NCBI RefSeq assembly: GCF_025822605.1
Contig: NZ_JACKTY010000010.1
Span: 1 to 64,000, forward strand
Direction: 5' to 3'
Source of the DNA: Mycolicibacterium komossense
GTDB lineage: Bacteria > Actinomycetota > Actinomycetes > Mycobacteriales > Mycobacteriaceae
Length of the DNA stretch: 64,000 nt
Both the position numbers and the translations under genes were made by a program. The notes under the pieces are model-generated. The model ran no database searches. It saw only the letters and a list, made by a program, of their open reading frames with translations, and was not told the DNA's origin. Of this stretch, positions 25,874 to 34,175 are shown one piece after another. How positions within the stretch are numbered: position 1 is the stretch's first letter; each line of letters begins with the position of its first letter.

Positions 25874-25890
25874 CGCTTCTATGGGGGGTG

Positions 25891-27009
25891 TCAACCCATG
25901 GTGGCCTGGAGTTGCCGGAACATTGAGCGGCAGACGTAGCGCTTGAGGTTGCGCCTGATCTCTCGGTTGGTTTTGCCGGTGGCCAGTCCTCGACGTAGGT
26001 AGTCCCGCGTCGCTGGGTCGAAGCTCATGCGGGTTCGGACGATGATGTCGATGGCGCGGTTGAGTTGTCGGTCGCCGGATCGACTGAGGCGGTGTCGTGT
26101 GGTGTTCCCTGATGATGCGGGCAGTGGCGCGATGCCACCGAGGGCGGCGAATGCGGCTTCTGAACGGACCCGTCCGTGGTGGGAGTAGGCGCAAATCAGA
26201 ATAGCGGCGGTGACGGGTCCGACCCCGCGCGCCTTTTGGAGGCCTGGAGCCAGGCGCTCCGCGAGTTCGGCGAGCTGGGCGTGATTGTCTCGGAGTTGGC
26301 GGGTCTGCTCGACGACGGCGATCGCCAGCCGTTTCGCTTCGACGCGGGCGGTGAGGTGGACTACGTTGGCGCAGATCATGTTTCGCCATGCTGCTATGAC
26401 CACGATCTGCTTGTCAGTTAGGGGTGAGCGGGCGTCGATGCCGAGGTCGACCGTACGGAGCAGCGCGGTCAGCGCGTTGCGGTTAGCGGTGCGTTGGTGG
26501 TCGATGAGTGAGCGTGCACTCAAGAGCACACGCAGGGCCGCGCGGTCGCCGGCGTCGCGTGGTTGGGGCACTCGCGAGCATTCCTTGCCCAGCACCCAGC
26601 GGGCGGCGGTCTCGGCGTCGAGGGGATCGGATTTCCCGGCGTAGGCATGTGCGGAGCGCGGTTGTGGGCGCACTTCGCCGATGGGTATGCCTCGGGCTGC
26701 CAGCGCCGCGGCAAGGGTCGCGCCGTAGGAGGATGTGCCTTCGACGGCGGCGAAGACGGTGCCCGAAGCGCGGCGCGCGACCCAGGTCAACGCCCGGTTG
26801 ATTCCCGCCGCTGACGCAGGGAAGGTCGCCGTGTCGATCACGGCTCCCGTCTTGGCGCGCAGCACGCAATAGGTGTGTGTTCGCGCGTGGGTGTCCACTC
26901 CGACAATGTGGTCGTAGGTGTCCGCGATGATTGCCGTTGAAAGTTCTCCTACTCTGTTGGCTATTGCCTTTCTGGATGGCGCCGATGAATGTTGTTCGCG
27001 CAGAGACAC
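25891..27009 (-). CDS. IS110-family DEDD transposase
   Basis: A 372-residue recombinase that works with a bridge RNA. The N-terminal RuvC-like DEDD domain shows IVGVDTHARTHTY (first Asp), AAVEGTSSYG (Glu) and DPLDAETAARWV (paired Asp). The C-terminal Transposase_20 domain starts with ARGVGPVTAAILI and includes the conserved serine region ASSGNTTRHRLSRSGDRQLNR. Length and domains are complete, so it may be active. The start is a GTG at 27009; a downstream start is possible. It is transcribed opposite to the IS3 genes it interrupts. Confidence 0.92.
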   Translation of the reverse strand: MSLREQHSSAPSRKAIANRVGELSTAIIADTYDHIVGVDTHARTHTYCVLRAKTGAVIDTATFPASAAGINRALTWVARRASGTVFAAVEGTSSYGATLAAALAARGIPIGEVRPQPRSAHAYAGKSDPLDAETAARWVLGKECSRVPQPRDAGDRAALRVLLSARSLIDHQRTANRNALTALLRTVDLGIDARSPLTDKQIVVIAAWRNMICANVVHLTARVEAKRLAIAVVEQTRQLRDNHAQLAELAERLAPGLQKARGVGPVTAAILICAYSHHGRVRSEAAFAALGGIAPLPASSGNTTRHRLSRSGDRQLNRAIDIIVRTRMSFDPATRDYLRRGLATGKTNREIRRNLKRYVCRSMFRQLQATMG

Positions 27010-27205
27010 ATCTGTAATGAGTCACACCACCACTGGTGGCGGCGGACAAGCTTCTGATTAAGCCATCTGTGCGGACAGTGTCGACGCCGGCTCCTCTCGC
27101 GGACAGGTCATTTTGAAGACACCGCACTGCGCGGGTCGGATATACCCGGAGTCACACGAGCCGAGCCAAGCGTCAACACTGCCAGCCAGCCTCGGGCCAG
27201 CCGCC
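27010..27205 (-). ncRNA. Predicted IS110 bridge RNA with target- and donor-binding guides
   Basis: Read on the minus strand, this noncoding left end shows guides in the order known for IS621 (target loop, then donor loop). The left target guide GGGTATATC (27139-27147) matches the flank GGGTACATC, with one mismatch that forms a G-U pair. The right target guide CAAAATGA (27108-27115) is the complement of the other flank (25866-25873), ending exactly at the GA core. The left donor guide AGAAGC (27050-27055) equals the element's right end (25875-25880). The right donor guide ATTACAGA (27011-27018) is the complement of core plus left end (27209-27216). The exact RNA ends are not visible. Confidence 0.8.
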
Positions 27206-27215
27206 ACTATTACAG

Positions 27216-28121
27216 ATGTACCCGCTGGTCCTCGACCTTGCCGCTGACGGCGTGCCCGTCACGGTGACCTGCCGGGTTCTGGGATTCTCCACCCAGGCGT
27301 TCTGCAAATGGCGCAAAGCACCTCTGTCGCAGCGTGATTGGGACGATGCGCACCTGATCAACGCCGCCCGCGACATCCATGCCGATGACCCCGTCTTCGG
27401 CTACCGATTCATCGCCGACGAACTTCCCGGGCGCGGGATCACTGCTGGGGAGAATCGTGTCGCGCGGCTGTGTTCCCAGGAGCGCATCTGGTCGATCTTC
27501 GCCAAGAAGCGAGGACTGAATCGTCGATCCGGGCCACCGGTGCACGACGACCTCGTGCAGCGTCAGTTCGGCGCCCAGGCCGGCAATCAGGTCTGGCTTG
27601 CCGATATCACCGAGCGCCGGACCGATGAAGGCAAGCTCTACCTGTGCGCCATCAAAGACGTGTACTCCAACCGGATTGTGGGCTACTCGATCGACTCGCG
27701 GATGAAGTCCTCACTCGCGGCGCCCCCGGCGACCTCATCGCGCGACGAATAGCGCGATCTGCTGCTTGCTGCCGACGAACCATCGAACACCCTCCAAAAT
27801 TTCAGGGTGTTGCTTCGACCGATTGAACCCAGTCAAGTCAGGTCGCGAAAGTTTGTTCACGCGCTGTCGCACAACGGGTTACACGGATCGATGGGCCGTG
27901 TCGGCGCGTGCGGAGACAACGCCGCGATGGAGTCGTTCTTTGCCCTGCTGCAACGCAACGTGCTCGATCGGCGGCGCTGGTCCACCCGGGTCGAACTACG
28001 CCTGGCGATCGTGGCCTGGATCGAGCGGACCTACCACCGACGCCGCCGGCAACGCGCCCTCGGCAGACTCACCCCGATAGAGTTCGAATTGCTCCACCCA
28101 TCAGTCGCAACCGCGGCCTGA
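27216..28121 (+). pseudogene. IS3-family transposase OrfB, broken
   Basis: The first part (27216-27752) starts MYPLVLDLAADGVPVTVTCR and contains the first catalytic Asp in VWLADITERR. It then runs into a stop after SIDSRMKSSLAA. A downstream frame (from about 27830) carries VRSRKFVHALSHNGLHGSMG and the catalytic Glu in NAAMESFFALLQRN, ending VATAA. The middle of the rve core, including the second Asp (normally HSDRGSQ), is lost or scrambled around 27750-27830. An 8-bp inverted repeat (AACACCCT and AGGGTGTT, 27786-27811) lies in that scar. Confidence 0.88.
27786..27811. repeat. 8-bp inverted repeat in the orfB scar
   Basis: AACACCCT and AGGGTGTT are separated by 10 bases within the damaged part of orfB. 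It may be the trace of another insertion that removed the middle of the gene. Confidence 0.4.
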
Positions 28122-28160
28122 AATTCACACCCCGCGAGTCAACTGAACGCGGGGCAGTCC

Positions 28161-28369
28161 CGTTCGGCATCAACGGGGGATTCGACTATCAGGGCCGCAG
28201 CCTCGCCTACCAAAACTGGTCCACCGTGGGCGATCCAGCGGTCATCTTCGATGTCCCCACCAACGGTTCACGGACGCCTTTCGGGACGTTCGGGCAGTGG
28301 TTTGCGTGGCTGTCGATTGCACTGTCTCTCGGCTTCGCAGCTGTTGGAATTCAACGTCGAAGACGGTGA
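28161..28369 (+). pseudogene. C-terminal stub of an Lnt-like (apolipoprotein N-acyltransferase/CN-hydrolase) gene
   Basis: The frame past the IS3 right end reads FGINGGFDYQGRSLAYQNWS, then VPTNGSRTPFGTFGQWFAWL, and ends in a membrane helix plus RRRR. The TPxxxFGxW motif before a last helix is typical of the C-terminus of Lnt-type membrane CN-hydrolases. The nitrilase core and the upstream helices are missing, so it is a remnant. The similarity is by pattern only. Confidence 0.5.
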
Positions 28370-28455
28370 TTTCGAGCGGCGTGGACGGCTTCGAACGAGA
28401 TCTCGAGCAACCAGAAACTCATGACAAATCGATCGCTGGTGCAATGCGCACCGTG

Positions 28456-29364
28456 TCACCGTTCATATCGTGTGCGCATGGTTGCCACGCCGGCTGTGAT
28501 GAACACGCCGCCGATAATCTGTGCGGCGGTAGGCGTCTCGGCTAGGGCGAGCCACGCCACTGTGACGGCGACCGCCACCTCGAGTGTGCCGAAGAAGGCG
28601 GCCTTTTGGGAACCGAGCACGCGGCTCGCTGCGATACTCGCCCAAAAGCCCAGCGCGGTGGCGATGACGCCCACGGTGGTGATTGGTAGCCACCACGGTA
28701 TGTGTTGTCCCTGAAGTACGGGTGAAGTGGTGGTAATGGTCGTGTCAATGATGCCAGCAAATCCCAACATGAGAAGTGCAGCGGCACCGATGATTTGGCT
28801 ACCCACCACGGCCGAGATTGCCGGAACGGTGTGCGGTACCCGCGAGGCGGTGACGTAGTAGAGCGCGACGGTCACCATCGCCGCTGTGGCCCACAGGACA
28901 CCGATCAGGTCGAGACGGTTGTCGATGTTGGGTGAGGCCACCGCGAAGAGGCCGCACAAGGTCAGGCACGACGCCACCATCGTGCTGGCGCTGGGCGCGG
29001 CTCGGCCGGCGATCCAGCGGTAGAGCACGATGACCACTGGTGCGCTGTACTGAATCAAGATCGCTGTGCCGACCGGCAGCGTTTTCAGTGATTGCGCGAA
29101 CGCCAGCTGTGAAGCGGCGACCCCGATGAGTCCGACCATGGCGATGTCATACCGGGCGTGCCAGGTCTGCGACCAGCGTCCACGCGCTGCATACAGGCCC
29201 GGCACCAGCAGCACGAGTGCCGAGATCAGGGATCGGACGATGACGAGTGCCGACGGGCTCCAGCCGGCGTCGATCATGGGTTTGAGCAGCGGCCCGGAAA
29301 TCCCGAAACTGGCGGCGGCGGTGATGGCCAGCACGACGCCAGCTTCGGCTTTCGGTCCTTTCAC
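28456..29364 (-). CDS. DMT-superfamily (EamA) transporter
   Basis: A 302-residue protein with ten predicted membrane helices in two EamA repeats, for example VVLAITAAASFGISGPLLKP at the start and the second repeat near IGVLWATAAMVTVALYYVTA. Members export amino acids or metabolites. Its GTG start overlaps the stop of the aldo/keto reductase gene by four bases (GTGA), so the two are coupled. A role in exporting or taking up an intermediate of the neighbouring catabolic operon is possible but not shown. Confidence 0.88.
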   Translation of the reverse strand: MKGPKAEAGVVLAITAAASFGISGPLLKPMIDAGWSPSALVIVRSLISALVLLVPGLYAARGRWSQTWHARYDIAMVGLIGVAASQLAFAQSLKTLPVGTAILIQYSAPVVIVLYRWIAGRAAPSASTMVASCLTLCGLFAVASPNIDNRLDLIGVLWATAAMVTVALYYVTASRVPHTVPAISAVVGSQIIGAAALLMLGFAGIIDTTITTTSPVLQGQHIPWWLPITTVGVIATALGFWASIAASRVLGSQKAAFFGTLEVAVAVTVAWLALAETPTAAQIIGGVFITAGVATMRTRYER

Positions 29365-30416
29365 CCCCCGAAGTGACTTTCGAGCAGCGTCAGATCGGCG
29401 GGGCTGAGCCGGTCCGTGTTGTGCATGGCTTGGTGCCAGTGCGGATACGGCAGGTGGTAGGCGCTGACGGCATCGAGTGCGGCGAGATCGTCTGCGCTGA
29501 GTTGCACGTCGGTGGCCGCCAGCGTTTGTTCGAGCTGCTGGGTCGAGCGCGCACCGACGATCAGTGATGTGACCGCAGGCTTGGCGATCGCGTAGGCCAG
29601 AGCGATCTGGGCCGGGGGACGATCGTGGCGTTGCGCGACCTCGACGAGCACTTCGATGATGTCGTAGAAGCGCTCCTGATCCTTCACCGGCGGCTGATCC
29701 CAGTCGCCGAGGAACCGACTCCCTGCCGGTGTTTCGTGGTCTCGTCGGTACTTGCCAGTGAGAAGTCCACCGGCCAGTGGACTCCAGATCAGTGTGCCCA
29801 CCCCTTGGTCGCAGGCGGCGGGCAGTAGGTCGACTTCGGCGTCTCGATCGTGCACCGAGTAGTAGATCTGTTGGCTGACGATGGGTGCGAGCCGGCGTTC
29901 GCCGGCGAGCCGGCAGGCCTTCATCAGCTGCCATCCGGTGTAGTTGGAGACACCGATGTAGCGCACCTTGCCGGACCGCACCAGATCGTCGAAGGCGCCG
30001 AGGGTTTCCTCCAGGGGGGTGTGACCGTCCCAGCCGTGTGCTTGGTAGAGGTCGATATGGTCGGTGCGCAGTCGGCGCAGGCTCGCTTCGACCGAGCGGA
30101 TGACGTGGTACCGCGAGAGTCCCGCGTCGTTGGGACCCTCGCCCATGGGCAGGCGCACCTTGGTGGCGATGAGCATGTCCTTGCGCGCATCTCCAAGGGC
30201 GTGTCCGAGCACCTCCTCGCTGGCACCGGAGGAGTACATATCCGCGGTGTCAACGAGATTGACGCCAGCGTCGCGGGCCATGCCGATCTGCCGGCGGGCG
30301 TCGTCGATGTCGATGTTTCCCACGACTGTGGCCCATCCCGTTGCACCGAATCCCATCGTGCCCAGCGCCAGGGTGGAGACCCGCAGGCCGGAAGCGCCTA
30401 GTTGGCGGTACTTCAT
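29361..30416 (-). CDS. Aldo/keto reductase
   Basis: A 351-residue NADPH-dependent AKR. The catalytic tetrad is read as Asp in NLVDTADMYSSGASE, the Tyr in DMYSSG, Lys in MLIATKVRLP, and His in LYQAHGWD. The C-terminal NADPH site includes SLIVGARSTQQLEQ. The first residues MKYRQLGASGLRVSTLALG are typical of the AKR11/12-like group. The gene is divergent from the APC-permease operon, and an inverted-repeat-rich 111-base gap lies between them. Substrate unknown. Confidence 0.92.
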   Translation of the reverse strand: MKYRQLGASGLRVSTLALGTMGFGATGWATVVGNIDIDDARRQIGMARDAGVNLVDTADMYSSGASEEVLGHALGDARKDMLIATKVRLPMGEGPNDAGLSRYHVIRSVEASLRRLRTDHIDLYQAHGWDGHTPLEETLGAFDDLVRSGKVRYIGVSNYTGWQLMKACRLAGERRLAPIVSQQIYYSVHDRDAEVDLLPAACDQGVGTLIWSPLAGGLLTGKYRRDHETPAGSRFLGDWDQPPVKDQERFYDIIEVLVEVAQRHDRPPAQIALAYAIAKPAVTSLIVGARSTQQLEQTLAATDVQLSADDLAALDAVSAYHLPYPHWHQAMHNTDRLSPADLTLLESHFGG

Positions 30417-30440
30417 ATGTAACCTCCAGAGATTATATTT

Positions 30441-30470
30441 CTTACGAACGTAAGATAGTTATAGATCTTA
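30441..30470. promoter_or_regulatory. Overlapping inverted repeats in the divergent promoter region
   Basis: CTTACG-AA-CGTAAG (30441-30454) overlaps a second repeat, TAAGAT (30451-30456) with ATCTTA (30465-30470). The AT-rich site lies between the aldo/keto reductase and the permease operon. The Lrp-family regulator encoded in that operon is the best candidate to bind it. Confidence 0.55.
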
Positions 30471-30527
30471 CTTCATCAAAGTGTTAGTGTTCTGGAACAC
30501 AGTCTTTCACCTGGAGGTCAGTAACGT

Positions 30528-31976
30528 ATGTCAGATGGAGCAGCCGCACTGGATGTGTCGGCGTCGCACGGTGAGGCCGACAAAACGGTCGGCACGATAG
30601 GTGCGGTCTCGCTGAGTTTGGCGGGATTGGGCCCGTTCTTCACGATGGCCTTCGCCACTGGTTTCGCCGCGAAGGGAGCCGGCGGCGCGGTACCGATGTC
30701 GTATTGCCTCGGCGCTCTTGGCGCTTTCGCTCTTGCCTACGTAGTGGTCAAGTTCGCGCGTCATCACGCGGGCGCCAGCGGCGTTGCCTATACTTATGTC
30801 GGCGCCGCCTTGGGCCGCTTGGCCGGTTTCGTCGCCGGATGGACCTACGTCATCGCGTGGCTGTGCGGCACGGCGTCGGTGCTCACGGTCGCCAGCGTCT
30901 CTGCTGAGGCCATGTTCGCCCACTACGACATGCAGATCCCGTGGTTCGCGTTCTTCTTGGTGTTCCTGGCTGTCGCGATCGCCATGAACCTGTTGGGAGT
31001 TCGTCTGTCGCTGGGGTGGCTGGTCGTCATCGAACTGGCCTCGATGGCGTTTCTGCTCGCCGTGGCGGTGTTCGTCATCGCTCGCGGCGGAGCCAACGGC
31101 AACTCGATACGCCCCTTCGTCGACGTGTCGCTATCGGCGACGGGCTGGTCGGGTGTGTTCTTCGGAATGATCTACGGCTTCGCAGGTTTCGCGGGCTTCG
31201 AAGCCGCCGCAGCGCTTGGCCGCGAGGTCAAGAACAAGCACGTCGTCCCCCGCGCCATTATCGTCTCCTTGGCTGCGGCAGCCGCGTTCTACATCGTTGT
31301 GACCTACTCTTTCGCGATCGGCTATGGGCTCGACAACGCCGACCAGTGGGCCTCGGACGCCTCTCCCGTCGACACCATCGTCTCGATGTACGCCGGCAAT
31401 GTGCTCGCGCAGATCGCCGACGCGCTCGTTGTCATCAGCGCGATGTCCTCGGCACTGGGCCTGGTCACCTTGACCTCACGCACGCTGTTCGAGATCGGCA
31501 GCCACGGGCATGCGCCGCGCCAACTGGCACGGCTGCACCACCGCTTTCGCACCCCCTATGTCGGGATCGGCGCCGCCGCGGGTGTCGCTCTGTTCGTGGC
31601 CGTGGCGTTGGGTCTGACCGCGGGCAGCCAGGTGCTGATCGGGTTCGTGGCCGGCGCCACGACCCTGGCCTTCCTGGTCGTCTACGGGCTCATGGCCATT
31701 GGGTGGATCCGTGTGCAGGTGCGCGCCTCGGGATCGGCTGCACGCACCCGCGTGCTCGGCATCACGTTGGCGGTGTTCGCCCTGGTCCTGCTGTGCGGCG
31801 CGCTGTATTCGTCGGTCGTGCCACAACCACCGTTCCCCTACAACCTGCAGCCAGTAGCGCTGGGCCTCACTCTGCTGGCCGCCGCCACCGCCGGCTGGCT
31901 CCTGCGAGCACGCGGACACGACCTCGCCGAGCCGGAAGTCCCCATGACCGTCGAGGACATGAGCACCACCCCATGA
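30528..31976 (+). CDS. APC-family amino-acid/amine permease
   Basis: A 482-residue transporter with about 12 membrane helices. It opens with GAVSLSLAGLGPFFTMAFAT and carries the APC motif region FGMIYGFAGFAGFEAAAALG before helix 7. TGGAGG precedes the ATG. It is the first gene of a tightly packed operon: its stop overlaps the next start (ATGA). It likely imports the nitrogen-containing substrate or a product of the pathway. The substrate is not predictable. Confidence 0.9.
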   Translation: MSDGAAALDVSASHGEADKTVGTIGAVSLSLAGLGPFFTMAFATGFAAKGAGGAVPMSYCLGALGAFALAYVVVKFARHHAGASGVAYTYVGAALGRLAGFVAGWTYVIAWLCGTASVLTVASVSAEAMFAHYDMQIPWFAFFLVFLAVAIAMNLLGVRLSLGWLVVIELASMAFLLAVAVFVIARGGANGNSIRPFVDVSLSATGWSGVFFGMIYGFAGFAGFEAAAALGREVKNKHVVPRAIIVSLAAAAAFYIVVTYSFAIGYGLDNADQWASDASPVDTIVSMYAGNVLAQIADALVVISAMSSALGLVTLTSRTLFEIGSHGHAPRQLARLHHRFRTPYVGIGAAAGVALFVAVALGLTAGSQVLIGFVAGATTLAFLVVYGLMAIGWIRVQVRASGSAARTRVLGITLAVFALVLLCGALYSSVVPQPPFPYNLQPVALGLTLLAAATAGWLLRARGHDLAEPEVPMTVEDMSTTP

Positions 31977-32866
31977 CGACAAACCGTGAACCGTCACCAC
32001 AGATAGGTGCTTTGAACCGAGTCGACGCGGCCGTCCGGATCGCAGCGGCGCACGGCGTGCGTGATGGCGAGGTCTTCACCCTCGGTCTGCCGGTTCTGCC
32101 GCCCAACGCCATCTGCAATCCGCGACGTGAGCCCGCCGCCTTGCACACCACATGCGATTGGTCGGATTTCGTATCGGGCCGAAAAGTGTTGCGTGACGGC
32201 GAGGATGCCTACGTCGACGACATCGTCACCATCCCCACGCACGGCTCGACACATATCGACGCGCTGGGTCACATCATCGTCGACGGCACGTTATGGGCCG
32301 GCCACCCGGCCAGTGAGGCCGCGCACGGATTGGATTGGGGCAGCATCGAACCCGTCGCGCAGACCGGCATCTTCGGCCGCGCCGTCATTGCCGACATCGC
32401 CGGACTACACGGCCTGGCCGCAATTCCCGCAGGACAGCTGATCCGCTTCGAGGAGGTGACCGCCGCCCTGGACAAGCAGGGTGTGCTCAGCCGCCCCGGC
32501 GACGTGTTGATCCTGCACACCGGATCCATGCAGGACCGCGCCCTTGGGGCAGAGCCCGACACCGCCGAGCCAGGACTCTCGGACGAACCGGCCCTGGTGA
32601 CGTGGATGGTCGACTCCGGTATTGCCGCTCTCGGCAGCGACACGTTCGCCAATGAGCTACCCGTATCGCCCTACACCGGGCGACATTTCCCTTTGCACGG
32701 CCTGTTGCTACACGGCCACGGCATTGGTTTTCACGAGGGCTTGTGGCTCGCAGAGGTTGTCCAGGCCTGCCGAGACGACGGCCGGTGGGACGGGCTCTAC
32801 GTGGCCAGCCCACTCAAACTCGGCCGGGCGAGCGCCTCGCCCGTCAATCCACTATTCGTGAGGTAG
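31973..32866 (+). CDS. Cyclase-family metal-dependent hydrolase (kynurenine formamidase-like fold)
   Basis: A 297-residue protein. The metal-binding motif HGSTHIDALGH corresponds to HGTHxDxPxH of the cyclase family (PF04199), and a second ligand set lies in LHGLLLHGHGIGFHEGL. Members hydrolyse amides or lactones such as N-formylkynurenine and isatin. The N-terminal NRVDAAVRIAAAHGVRDGEV region is typical of the larger bacterial members. It overlaps the permease stop by four bases. Next to a PLP enzyme, an amide or imide opening step is plausible. Confidence 0.87.
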   Translation: MTTNREPSPQIGALNRVDAAVRIAAAHGVRDGEVFTLGLPVLPPNAICNPRREPAALHTTCDWSDFVSGRKVLRDGEDAYVDDIVTIPTHGSTHIDALGHIIVDGTLWAGHPASEAAHGLDWGSIEPVAQTGIFGRAVIADIAGLHGLAAIPAGQLIRFEEVTAALDKQGVLSRPGDVLILHTGSMQDRALGAEPDTAEPGLSDEPALVTWMVDSGIAALGSDTFANELPVSPYTGRHFPLHGLLLHGHGIGFHEGLWLAEVVQACRDDGRWDGLYVASPLKLGRASASPVNPLFVR

Positions 32867-32874
32867 AACAGCAC

Positions 32875-34134
32875 ATGACAGAGACCACCATCGGGAATCT
32901 GGCCCACCGCATGAAGAACGCGATCCCGGCCCTGGTCGACACCGCGGCAACCCCGCCCTTGTTCCTCGACGCCCCCTCAGGCACTCAGATGCCCCAGGCT
33001 GTACTCGAGGCGATGAACCGCTACGTCATCGAGGGCACTGCCAATCGAGGAGGAGTGTTCCCCACCAGCCTCGACACCGAGGAGATGCTCCTGCAGACGC
33101 GACGCAAGGTGTGCGCCCTGCTGGGCGCATCCGACCACCAAGTCGTCTTCGGACAGAACATGACCTCGCTGGCGTTCAACGCCGCCTCCTCAATGCGCCG
33201 CGACTGGGTGAACCCGAACAAGCACATCGTCGTGTCCGAACTCGACCATCACGCCAATATCGATCCGTGGCTCAGCTGCGCCGAGGACGCCGGCATGGCC
33301 ACGCGATGGCTGCCCGTCGACGCGCACCGCCACTGCCTTGATCTGAGCCAACTCGACGTCCTCGTCGACGAGGACTGCGCACTGGTTGCGGTCGGGCTGT
33401 CCTCCAATGCGGTGGGAACCGCATCCGACATCGTCCCCATCGTGGACCGTGCCCGCAGTGTGGGAGCCATCTCGGTCATCGACGCCGTGCATGGGCTGTC
33501 CCACATCCCCGTCGACGTTGACGAACTCGGCGCCGACATCATGTTCTTCTCGGCGTACAAGATCTTCGGACCACACATCGGGGCCATGGTCATCAGAAAC
33601 GACGCCCTCGACCGCATCCGGTTCCACAAACTCGCGCCAGCACCGCACACCGGATACGGCAAGGCCGAACTCGGTACGCAGAACATGGAGGCAGTCGCTG
33701 GTCTGTCGGCCACGATCGACTTCGTCGCCTCCTTCGCCGATGACGCCTCGGCAGACCTGCGACACCAAATCACCTCGGCCATCGGCAACTTCGCTCGCTG
33801 CGAAGAAGAGCTTACCGACCACTTCGTCGCCGGTCTGCAAACCATCGACGGGGTCACCCTGGCCCGCGCCCCCCACGGCATCCCCAAGACATCGACGGTG
33901 GCGTTCACAGTGACTGCGGCGAGCCCCGAGTCGGTTGCCTTCGCCTGCGCCAAAGAAGGCGTCTACATCACCCATGGCGACTTCTATGCCCGCACCCTTG
34001 CCGAACGCACCGGCGTCGCCCACGCCGGCGGATGGCTGCGCGCGGGCATCGCCCCTTACCACGACCGCGACGATATCGACCGGGCCCTAAACGTGCTTGA
34101 TCGCGCCATCCGCCTCGCCCGACGGCAGCCCTGA
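32875..34134 (+). CDS. Cysteine-desulfurase-like PLP enzyme (aminotransferase class V)
   Basis: A 419-residue fold-type I PLP enzyme. The PLP lysine is in FFSAYKIFGPHIG. The histidine stacking on the cofactor is in ELDHHANIDPW, and the aspartate is in VIDAVHGLSHI. It belongs to the cysteine-desulfurase-like branch, which lacks a clear mobile Cys loop, so it may act as a lyase or aminotransferase on another amino acid rather than making sulfur. It follows the cyclase gene by eight bases in the same operon. Confidence 0.87.
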   Translation: MTETTIGNLAHRMKNAIPALVDTAATPPLFLDAPSGTQMPQAVLEAMNRYVIEGTANRGGVFPTSLDTEEMLLQTRRKVCALLGASDHQVVFGQNMTSLAFNAASSMRRDWVNPNKHIVVSELDHHANIDPWLSCAEDAGMATRWLPVDAHRHCLDLSQLDVLVDEDCALVAVGLSSNAVGTASDIVPIVDRARSVGAISVIDAVHGLSHIPVDVDELGADIMFFSAYKIFGPHIGAMVIRNDALDRIRFHKLAPAPHTGYGKAELGTQNMEAVAGLSATIDFVASFADDASADLRHQITSAIGNFARCEEELTDHFVAGLQTIDGVTLARAPHGIPKTSTVAFTVTAASPESVAFACAKEGVYITHGDFYARTLAERTGVAHAGGWLRAGIAPYHDRDDIDRALNVLDRAIRLARRQP

Positions 34135-34175
34135 CCCCAGCAGCACACTCCCACCCACGAAACGGAGACTGACCT

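Larger units (their letters stand above)
25874..27214 (-). mobile_element. IS110-family insertion sequence (1341 bp)
   Basis: The element lies between two copies of GA (25872-25873 and 27215-27216). The intact IS3 sequence around the site can be rebuilt as CCAAAATGATGTACCC by joining the flanks. One transposase fills most of the element. Only 17 bases follow it, while about 205 noncoding bases precede it. That noncoding left end is where IS110-group elements encode the bridge RNA. There are no terminal inverted repeats, as expected for this family. Confidence 0.85.
25511..28160 (+). mobile_element. IS3-family element, interrupted by an IS110-family element
   Basis: Terminal inverted repeats lie at 25511-25535 and 28136-28160 and agree at 21 of 25 positions. 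Both start GGACTGCCCC, and both end in GTTGACTC on the inner side. Taking out the 1343-base IS110 insertion leaves about 1307 bp, the normal IS3 size, with orfA and orfB in order. No target duplication is obvious, so the flanks have probably been rearranged. orfB is damaged, so the element is dead. Confidence 0.85.

Noticed and set aside
27786..27811. Rho-independent terminator in the orfB scar
   Set aside because: The stem is only 8 bp with a 10-base loop and no T-run; it is better read as an insertion scar.
30941..31970. Plus-strand Arg-rich extension upstream of the cyclase in the same frame
   Set aside because: It overlaps the permease gene out of frame; the cyclase start at 31973 has the ATGA coupling.
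32875..34134. Kynureninase, giving a tryptophan-kynurenine pathway with the cyclase
   Set aside because: The PLP enzyme resembles cysteine-desulfurase-like proteins rather than kynureninase, and no tryptophan dioxygenase or hydroxyanthranilate genes are near.
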